From positions 1-25,051 of the forward strand of contig DATLBC010000098.1 of NCBI GenBank assembly GCA_035527095.1: a stretch of 25,051 nucleotides of DNA, read 5' to 3'. The stretch comes from Sva-07 sp035527095. Its GTDB lineage: Bacteria > Actinomycetota > Acidimicrobiia > Acidimicrobiales > Ilumatobacteraceae. How positions within the stretch are numbered: the first letter of the stretch is position 1; each line of letters begins with the position of its first letter. The notes beneath the pieces were generated by a model. That model was not told where the DNA came from, ran no database searches, and worked only from the letters and a program-made list of their open reading frames with translations. Positions 7,782-13,616 of this stretch are shown piece by piece. A program made the position numbers and the translations under genes.

Positions 7782-9650
7782 TCAGCCGACGACGACGAGT
7801 TCGTCGTCGGCAGCCAACGTCACGGACGTGCCGCCGTCGGCGTTGAGGACGACCGAGCCGTCGACGGTCCGTCGCCATCCGATCGCCAAGACGCCCGCCT
7901 CGTATGCGGAGGTGACGAGCTCGTTCATGGTGAACGCTCCGACGAGGCCGAGCCGATCGCACCGGATCATCCGGATCGATGCGTCGTCGCCGCCGTACAG
8001 GGCAAGCAGCGCGGCTCGGCGTTCGGGCTGCTCGATCAGTTGCGCGATGAACTGACCGCCCAGAGTCGGGCTGATCAGGAAGTCATCGGGCCCGGTCAGC
8101 ACGGCGAGGTCGGCCACCTCGTCGTCGAGGAGTTGCACCACCATTCTCGGCGCATGTTCAGCCTGTTCATAGCGCCGCATGAGGTGCAGGACGTCGAGCA
8201 TCGTCCGTGCGTCGGCCGCATCGCTGTCGATCGAGTGGTAACCGAGTACCACGATCGTGGTCGGCGTGTGATCGAGGACGAGCGCCGAGGACTCCAAGGT
8301 GGGACAGAGCCGGACGTCGATGTCGACTGGGGGGATCACGATGTCGCTCGGCTCGATGAGGCGAGGGTCGAACGCGATGTCGACGATGGAGGCGGTCGAT
8401 GTCGCCGAGGCCCAGCCGCTGAGCAGTTGCGTGGCGAGAGGATTCCACCCCAGCACGAGCACATGTTCTTCGACCTCGGCGGCGCCGAGCTCGGTCGGCC
8501 CGCCCCTGTGCAGGCGCAGTGGTTGGTCGGCCGCAGCGATGTGCTCGAGATCCTGCGCGATGACGACGAGCCGGTCGCCCGTCTCCATCGTCGAGTCGGC
8601 AGGCGGGTTGAGGTCGAAATGGCCGTCGCGCCGGGCGATGCCGAGCGGTCGAGCATTGACGAAGCGACCGACGATCTGGTCGAAGCGCACGCCGAGCAGT
8701 TCGGGACGGTCGGTGACATGGAGATCGCACCCGTGGAAATCGGTGAGTTCGTTGATGACCTTGCTCAGTCCACGCTGGCGAAGTGCCATCGCCCCGGTCC
8801 TCGTGACGGCCTCGGCGGTGACGATCGGATACATCGTCGGCCCGCAAGCGTGCACGAGACGTTGTGCGGTGATCGGGTCGGCCACCTCGACGACGACGGG
8901 GAGTTGGCGGAGGCCGCCGAGTTCGGCATTCAGCGCCAGCACGGTCCGAGTGACCGAGATGTCGTGGTCGTCGCCGTCCTCGGGCAACACGACGACGCCG
9001 CGGGCTTCGCCGACGCGGGCGATGGCGAGGTCGGCTCGAACTCTCGGATCCCCATAGCGGTAGACGATGTGTGTGTTGTGCTGGTCGGGCACCGCATCGA
9101 TGACCGCCCGCCGCAGTTCGGTGGGGTCGGTCTGGGAGAGCACGACGATCGTGTTCGAGCCCCGCTCCGAGTTGGCCAGGACCAGCTGCTCGATGATCGC
9201 CGGGAGGCGGGTCGACCCGCCGAGGATCACCAGGTGTCCCGACTCGATGACGGTGCTGCGACCGCGCCGCATGCTGTCGATGCGGTCCTCGACCCCGGCG
9301 GCGATGATGCCGATCAGGGTGCCGGCGACCAGCAGCCCGAACAACGTGATCAGCAGTGCCAGGATCCGTCGGCCCCACCCCACGTCCCCGGCCATCGTGC
9401 CGGTGTCGAGAATGCGCAGGAGGCTCTGCCAAGTGTCCTCGACCAGTCCGCTGCGTCCCGTGCCGGTGAACGTGACGCCGAACAGCGTCAGCAGTACGGC
9501 GCTGAACAGCACGGCAGCGAACGTGACGATGCCCAACCAGGCAAGCGCCGCCGTCGTGCCGCGCGCGAGCACGTTGTCGAAGCGGTACCGGAACCGCTCG
9601 CGAAGGCTCACGTCGATCGGATTGCCGTCCCGGCCGTTGGTGCGGGTCAT
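7782..9650 (-). CDS. CASTOR/POLLUX-related ion channel with tandem RCK-like domains
   Basis: The 622-residue protein opens with RFRYRFDNVLARGT (19-32). It has TM1 (33-58), a re-entrant/filter-like LLRILDTGTMAGD (77-89), TM2 (95-119) and then VEDRIDSMRRGRS (120-132), an ordered match to plant CASTOR/POLLUX and bacterial relatives. Two nucleotide-binding RCK-like halves follow, at about 138-390 (HLVILGGSTRLP) and about 398-622 (HVLVLGWNPLA). Such channels form tetramers in the inner membrane; ion selectivity of bacterial members cannot be read from sequence. It is the last gene of the decarboxylase operon: its ATG lies one base after the stop of the preceding membrane gene, so translational coupling is likely. 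Confidence 0.88.
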   Translation of the reverse strand: MTRTNGRDGNPIDVSLRERFRYRFDNVLARGTTAALAWLGIVTFAAVLFSAVLLTLFGVTFTGTGRSGLVEDTWQSLLRILDTGTMAGDVGWGRRILALLITLFGLLVAGTLIGIIAAGVEDRIDSMRRGRSTVIESGHLVILGGSTRLPAIIEQLVLANSERGSNTIVVLSQTDPTELRRAVIDAVPDQHNTHIVYRYGDPRVRADLAIARVGEARGVVVLPEDGDDHDISVTRTVLALNAELGGLRQLPVVVEVADPITAQRLVHACGPTMYPIVTAEAVTRTGAMALRQRGLSKVINELTDFHGCDLHVTDRPELLGVRFDQIVGRFVNARPLGIARRDGHFDLNPPADSTMETGDRLVVIAQDLEHIAAADQPLRLHRGGPTELGAAEVEEHVLVLGWNPLATQLLSGWASATSTASIVDIAFDPRLIEPSDIVIPPVDIDVRLCPTLESSALVLDHTPTTIVVLGYHSIDSDAADARTMLDVLHLMRRYEQAEHAPRMVVQLLDDEVADLAVLTGPDDFLISPTLGGQFIAQLIEQPERRAALLALYGGDDASIRMIRCDRLGLVGAFTMNELVTSAYEAGVLAIGWRRTVDGSVVLNADGGTSVTLAADDELVVVG

Positions 9651-9651
9651 G

Positions 9652-10326
9652 TCAAGTTGCTGGCTTCGGTTGCGTCGGCGGCAGCAGCAGGTAGGCGCCG
9701 ATCAGGAAGCAGATGGCGCCGAGAAACGTGCCGGAGTTGACGATGGTGATGTTGCGGGCTTCGCCGGTTGTCGGCAGGGTGAAGGCCGCAAGGGCCGACG
9801 CCATGAAGAACACCGAGCCGACGTAGTTGAGCAGCGACGACCACCAATCCGGGTCGTCGGTGTCTCGGAACCAGAATCTGCCGCCGAGCTGCATCCAGGC
9901 GAGGTGGCTGGCGACGAGGAACGCGATGCAGCCGAAGAAGTCGGGCGCCCAGACGAGGCGATTGGTCTCCTCGACGGTGAACGTCGTGACCAGCGCGTCG
10001 ATCGTGTTGATGTTGAACAGCAGCGTGCCGGCGAACTGTACGACGGCGGCCCACCACAGAGGACCGCTGGGTGACCAGGACCACAGCTTCACCCGGGCCC
10101 GAGGTTCGCGACCGTCGTTGATCACCTGCACGATGGAGCCGTAGGCGGCGATCGTGAAGAACAGCGAGCCCACCACGAATGTGATGCCGACCAAGCGGCC
10201 GTCGACCAGTTGGGAGTACGGCGGAAATGCCCCGACCGCGAACAGCGACGAGCCGACCATGAACAGCGCGGCAATGCGCCAACCGAGGTCGTGCGGAGTC
10301 CACCCGATGTGTCGATGCCACTGCAT
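9652..10326 (-). CDS. Six-helix membrane protein with repeated G-[STA]-x-x-F helices (YrhK-like)
   Basis: The 224-residue product (MQWHRHIGWT) has helices near 15-35, 45-70, 91-107, 128-148, 162-184 and 197-215. Five of them carry a G-[STA]-x-x-F motif (25, 53, 100, 170, 203), and two start with a Trp pair and align well (WWAAVVQFAGTLLF and WWSSLLNYVGSVFF), which indicates internal duplication. The GS-x-x-F pattern resembles YrhK-type domains; this is a memory-based resemblance. ATG 10326 is chosen, with GTG 10329 next to it; any longer start would run into the decarboxylase gene. It is 22 bases after the decarboxylase and one base before the channel, so it probably works with them. Function unknown. 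Confidence 0.8.
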   Translation of the reverse strand: MQWHRHIGWTPHDLGWRIAALFMVGSSLFAVGAFPPYSQLVDGRLVGITFVVGSLFFTIAAYGSIVQVINDGREPRARVKLWSWSPSGPLWWAAVVQFAGTLLFNINTIDALVTTFTVEETNRLVWAPDFFGCIAFLVASHLAWMQLGGRFWFRDTDDPDWWSSLLNYVGSVFFMASALAAFTLPTTGEARNITIVNSGTFLGAICFLIGAYLLLPPTQPKPAT

Positions 10327-10348
10327 CACGGGGATGGTTGTGTGTGGG

Positions 10349-11722
10349 TCACGTATGACTGAAGCCAGGTGCCGGTGCGGGGCTCGGCGGCGGGAACGCC
10401 TCGAGGTGAGCAACCGCTTTGCCGATCGCTTCGAGCAACATGTCGGCGAGATCCATCCCGAAGCCCTCCCGGACCACGATGCGCAGCACGGCGACATCCT
10501 CGGCATTGGCCGGCATCGTGTACGCGGGCACCTGCCAACCGCCGGTACGCAGCTGTTCTGACACGTGGAACACGGTGAAGTTCGTGGAGTCCTTCACCTT
10601 GAATGCCAGGACGGGAATTGCGGAGCCGTCGCTGACCACCTCGAACGGCCCCATCTCGGCAATCGCGGACGAGATGTGCATGGCGGTACTGCGCAGAGAC
10701 TCCATGATTCGGCGGTAGCCGTCGCGGCCGAGACGCACGAAGTTGTAGTACTGCCCCACGATCTGGTTGCCGGGTCGTGAGAAGTTGAGCGTGAACGTAG
10801 GCATGTCGCCGCCGAGGTAGTTCACGTGGAACACGAGGTCCTCGGGCAGCTCCGCCTCCGACCGCCACACGACGAAACCGATGCCCGGATACGTCAGGCC
10901 GTACTTGTGGCCCGACGCGTTGATCGACTTCACCTGCGGGAGCCGGAAGTCCCATTCGAGGTTCGGGTGGAGGAACGGCGCCACGAACCCGCCGCTGGCG
11001 GCATCGACGTGGATCGGGATGTCGAGGCCGTGTTCGGCGTTGTAGGCGACGATGCGGTCGTGGATCTCCTTGATCGGCTCGAACTCGCCGGTGTAGGTGG
11101 TGCCCAGGATCGGGATCACGCCGACCGTGTTCTCGTCGACGTACTCCATCACGGTGTCGGGCGTCACGGTGAAGCAGTCGTGGGTGAGCGGCACATAACG
11201 CGGCTCGACGTCCCAGTAGCGGCAGAACTTCTCCCAGACCACCTGGACGTTGGAGCCCATGACCATGTTGGGCTTGTCGGTGGGCAGCCCTGCAGCTTCT
11301 CGGCGCTGGCGCCACTTCCACTTCATCGCCAGGCCGCCGAGCATGACGGCCTCGCTCGACCCGATCGTCGACACGCCAATGGCGTCACCGTCGGTCGGGG
11401 CGTTGAACAGGTCGGCCACGATGTTCACGCAACGCCGCTCGATCTCGGCGGTCTGCGGATACTCGTCCTTGTCGATCATGTTCTTGTCGAACGTCTCGGC
11501 CATGAGCTTCTCGGCCTCGGGCTCCATCCACGTGGTGACGAATGTCGCCATGTTCAGGCGCGAGCTACCGTCGAGCAGCAGCTCGTCGTGGATCATCCGA
11601 TACACGGCGCCGGGCAGCGACTCATCGTCGGGCATCCGGTTCTTGGGGATGGGTGCGCCTGCGAACCGGCCGGCGTAGGCCGGGTCGAGGGCTTCGTCTT
11701 GGGAAACATGGCGGTGGACCAT
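10349..11722 (-). CDS. gad: Glutamate decarboxylase (PLP-dependent, GadB type)
   Basis: The 457-residue group II PLP decarboxylase converts L-glutamate to GABA and CO2, consuming a proton. PLP Lys273 lies in SINASGHKYGL, with HVDAASGGF (238-246) contacting the cofactor and GSSEAVMLGG (121-130) in the phosphate-binding region. The length matches E. coli GadB (466). The C-terminus reads PGFSHT, with His as the penultimate residue. In E. coli GadB the penultimate His465 closes the active site at neutral pH, so acid-dependent activation is plausible here (inference). A Shine-Dalgarno-like AAGGA precedes ATG 11722. No GABA/glutamate antiporter gene is in the window; the downstream membrane protein and channel may take part in ion or proton balance. 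Confidence 0.95.
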   Translation of the reverse strand: MVHRHVSQDEALDPAYAGRFAGAPIPKNRMPDDESLPGAVYRMIHDELLLDGSSRLNMATFVTTWMEPEAEKLMAETFDKNMIDKDEYPQTAEIERRCVNIVADLFNAPTDGDAIGVSTIGSSEAVMLGGLAMKWKWRQRREAAGLPTDKPNMVMGSNVQVVWEKFCRYWDVEPRYVPLTHDCFTVTPDTVMEYVDENTVGVIPILGTTYTGEFEPIKEIHDRIVAYNAEHGLDIPIHVDAASGGFVAPFLHPNLEWDFRLPQVKSINASGHKYGLTYPGIGFVVWRSEAELPEDLVFHVNYLGGDMPTFTLNFSRPGNQIVGQYYNFVRLGRDGYRRIMESLRSTAMHISSAIAEMGPFEVVSDGSAIPVLAFKVKDSTNFTVFHVSEQLRTGGWQVPAYTMPANAEDVAVLRIVVREGFGMDLADMLLEAIGKAVAHLEAFPPPSPAPAPGFSHT

Positions 11723-11791
11723 TGGGGCGACGTCCTTCAGTAAAGGCGGGTGCGATGGCGGTTGGGACTCTATGCCGAACTCGGGCGGCTG

Positions 11792-12184
11792 TCAGCTCGA
11801 GAGCAGCTTCGGCTTGTGGGTGTCGAATTCGGCCTCGGTGAGAACGCCGGAGGCATGGAGATCGGACAGCTTGCCCAGCTCGCTCGCGACGCCGCCGGAA
11901 CCCGCTGTCTGTTGCACGTAGGAGCGGAATGCCTCCTCGTTCTGCTGGGCGCCGGCGATGTCCCGACTGCGCATGTCATCGCCGTGAGCGATGACATAGA
12001 TCAGGACGCCGAGGAACGGAACGATGATCACGAAGATCGACCAGATCGCCTTCGCAACGCCGCCCATGTCGGATCGGAAGATGTTGGCAAACACCCGGAA
12101 CAGCAGCATGAGCCATGCGAGGAAAAGGAAGAAGATGAACACCGACCAGAACACGCCGAGGAGTGGATAGTCGTACGCGAGCAT
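11792..12184 (-). CDS. Small membrane protein with PLDc_N-type helices and SHOCT domain
   Basis: The 130-residue product has two membrane helices (8-32 and 45-66) joined by RVFANIFRSDMGG, which resembles the phospholipase D nuclease N-terminal (PLDc_N) hairpin. It ends in a SHOCT domain (about 102-127, ELGKLSDLHASGVLTEAEF). SHOCT segments are short oligomerisation modules at the C-termini of many membrane proteins. ATG 12184 is fixed by a perfect Shine-Dalgarno; an in-frame upstream start would add a Pro/Arg-rich stretch. It lies 69 bases ahead of the decarboxylase gene on the same strand, so co-transcription is possible. The exact role is unknown; a membrane-stress role is only a guess. Confidence 0.85.
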   Translation of the reverse strand: MLAYDYPLLGVFWSVFIFFLFLAWLMLLFRVFANIFRSDMGGVAKAIWSIFVIIVPFLGVLIYVIAHGDDMRSRDIAGAQQNEEAFRSYVQQTAGSGGVASELGKLSDLHASGVLTEAEFDTHKPKLLSS

Positions 12185-12190
12185 GTGGGG

Positions 12191-12197
12191 CCTCCTT
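12191..12197 (-). promoter_or_regulatory. Ribosome binding site AAGGAGG
   Basis: A perfect anti-16S match sits 6 bases before the ATG at 12184 and decides that start. A TACGTT box (12227-12222, minus strand) upstream could be the -10. Confidence 0.7.
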
Positions 12198-12377
12198 GTT
12201 GCGAGGTGAGTGGATGCTTCGAACGTAGAGCGTTGCGGAGGACGCCCGCAGCCCCAGAAGGGATGAATGCGCGTACCCAATCGTCCGGTTCGGGTGACGT
12301 CGACGCTCGGTGAGCGGGCATCATGGCGCTGGAAGCATTTCGATCGACAAGCCGGGAACGGCTGGAGGACGGCTCAG

Positions 12378-12884
12378 ATGGCACTCGGCAGACGACGGCA
12401 CCACGAGACGATGCAGCGATTTCAGATGCGTGAGCGGCTCGTCTCCGTCGGCGACGACTACTGGATCGAGAACGAAGCTGGCGATCGGCAGTTCAAGGTG
12501 AACGGCAAGGTGGCACGCGTTCGGGACACGTGGGTACTCGAGGACCTGCACGGCAGTCGGGTGGCAACGATTCGCGAACGCAAGTTGTCGGTGCGCGACG
12601 CGATCAAGATCGACGTCGGCGGACGCGAATCGACCGTGAAGAAGGCCCTCGTCGGCATCCGCGATCGGTTCCACGTCGAGGTGGAGCACGGGAAGGACTT
12701 GAAGATCCACGGCAACATCGTCGACCACGAGTACGAGATCGAACGCGACGGCGACACCGTTGCCCGCATCTCCAAGAAGTGGTTCCGGGTTCGCGACACC
12801 TACGGCGTCGAGGTCGACCCTGACGACGATGTGGTGCTGTTGCTCGCGGTCACTGTGGCCGTCGACGCCTTGGCGCACGACTGA
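12378..12884 (+). CDS. LURP-one-related (LOR/DUF567) beta-barrel protein
   Basis: The 168-residue product shows the LOR pattern of paired strands: DYWIENEAGDRQFKVNGK (26-43), VRDTWVLEDLHGSRVATIRE (48-67), and repeats of the form basic-x-x-F-x-V-x-x-x (RDRFHVEVEHGKDLKIHGN and VARISKKWFRVRDTYGVEV). It ends in a hydrophobic helix (VVLLLAVTVAVDAL), the central helix of the Tubby-like fold. No catalytic site is known for this family; ligand or membrane binding is proposed in general. GGAGGA at 12364-12369, 8 bases before ATG 12378, decides the start. It is divergent from the SHOCT gene, sharing a gap of 193 bases. Confidence 0.85.
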   Translation: MALGRRRHHETMQRFQMRERLVSVGDDYWIENEAGDRQFKVNGKVARVRDTWVLEDLHGSRVATIRERKLSVRDAIKIDVGGRESTVKKALVGIRDRFHVEVEHGKDLKIHGNIVDHEYEIERDGDTVARISKKWFRVRDTYGVEVDPDDDVVLLLAVTVAVDALAHD

Positions 12885-13049
12885 CCGGCACGACCCGGCG
12901 GTTCCCGCGCGGAGCGTCGTGAGCGGGGTCGCGGGTGTGCGTGAGCGGTCGCCCACAGGCGGCACACAGATTTGTGGGGTTGTCCCCAACCGCAGCGGCG
13001 AAATTCACAAGCAATCGGGACTGACGCTCCACAGGGCGCGTGGTTCAAG

Positions 13050-13427
13050 ATGGCCCCCATGGCCACCCGAGCTCTGCCCACGCCTCGTCAGCGCCTGCTG
13101 CGTCAGCGCCAACACGGCGCCATCTTGCAGCAGGCCGACCGTCGCGAACTCGAACGAGCAGGATGGCGCACGACTCTCGAGTTTCGAGAGAACAACCTCC
13201 GTGCTCGAGACGGCCGCCTGTTGCACGTCGAAGCGGTCTGGCATGCCGAAGCAGAGCGTGACGCCCACCAGCGACCCGGCCGCGACGCGAGCGGCGGTGT
13301 CGACTTCGTCCATGCGACGGCTGAATCGGTCGACGAGGTGTGGTCGAAGCTGCGCCGCCAGGCAGAACTCGCCGATGTTCGGCGCCATGCGGAGTCCGCC
13401 GATCATGCCGCTGCGCAGGCATGTTGA
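13050..13427 (+). CDS. Small hypothetical protein
   Basis: This 125-codon frame has codon use like its neighbours (mostly C or G in third position). Its product contains a basic N-terminus (TPRQRLLRQRQHGAIL), then GWRTTLEFRENNLRARDG and RLLHVEAVWHAEAE, which look like two strands and a helix. I recognise no family. ATG 13050 or ATG 13059 could be the start; neither has a Shine-Dalgarno. A frame on the opposite strand (13005-13430) is also open, but its product has no recognisable features. It ends 20 bases before the nrd promoter, so it is not part of that operon. Confidence 0.45.
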   Translation: MAPMATRALPTPRQRLLRQRQHGAILQQADRRELERAGWRTTLEFRENNLRARDGRLLHVEAVWHAEAERDAHQRPGRDASGGVDFVHATAESVDEVWSKLRRQAELADVRRHAESADHAAAQAC

Positions 13428-13446
13428 CACTTTCTCGACGAGACGG

Positions 13447-13476
13447 TTGACACACCCGTAGTTTCACTGCTGTAAT
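13447..13476 (+). promoter_or_regulatory. Strong housekeeping-type promoter for nrdAB
   Basis: A perfect TTGACA (13447-13452) is followed after 18 bases by TGTAAT (13471-13476), five of six matching TATAAT. Transcription would start near 13483, giving a leader of about 134 bases. Confidence 0.7.
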
Positions 13477-13489
13477 TACGTGCCCGTTG

Positions 13490-13537
13490 CCACGACATGT
13501 GGTGCTGGCGGCGGGGTCCGACCACGACATCTGGTGG
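13490..13537 (+). promoter_or_regulatory. Tandem NrdR-like boxes
   Basis: CCACGACATGTGGTGC (13490-13505) and CCACGACATCTGGTGG (13522-13537) are 16-bp imperfect palindromes identical at 14 positions, with centres 32 bp apart. NrdR, the ATP-cone repressor of ribonucleotide reductase genes, is known to bind pairs of 16-bp boxes (roughly ACAC...GTGT) separated by 15-16 bp. The spacing here is 16 bp. The central ACAT is less AT-rich than the consensus. Unusually, the boxes fall just downstream of the predicted transcription start. Confidence 0.65.
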
Positions 13538-13603
13538 TCGACAGCAGTTCTTGACCATTCCCAGACCATTCCGAATGCCCGACGACGATGTACACGAATC
13601 AGT

Positions 13604-13608
13604 AGGAG
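13604..13608 (+). promoter_or_regulatory. Ribosome binding site AGGAG that sets the nrdA start
   Basis: AGGAG lies 8 bases before GTG 13617. It makes that codon the start rather than the in-frame ATG at 13575, which lacks such a site. Confidence 0.65.
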
Positions 13609-13616
13609 AACTCACG

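Noticed and set aside
6565..7962. Minus-strand frame across the unrecognised membrane protein gene
   Set aside because: Arg/His-rich shadow; the plus-strand product has clear membrane helices. The short stretch in the convergent gap (7648-7781) has no recognisable motif.
7716..9740. Long plus-strand frame antisense to the channel gene
   Set aside because: The channel frame matches CASTOR/POLLUX from end to end; the plus product is low-complexity Asp/Arg-rich.
13005..13430. Minus-strand frame opposite the small hypothetical gene
   Set aside because: No ribosome binding site and no recognisable features; the plus frame fits local codon use better, though this is not certain.
13553..13572. Direct repeat GACCATTCC, twice, 11 bp apart, in the nrdA leader
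   Set aside because: Short, and no known regulator fits; possibly chance, though its position in the leader is noted.
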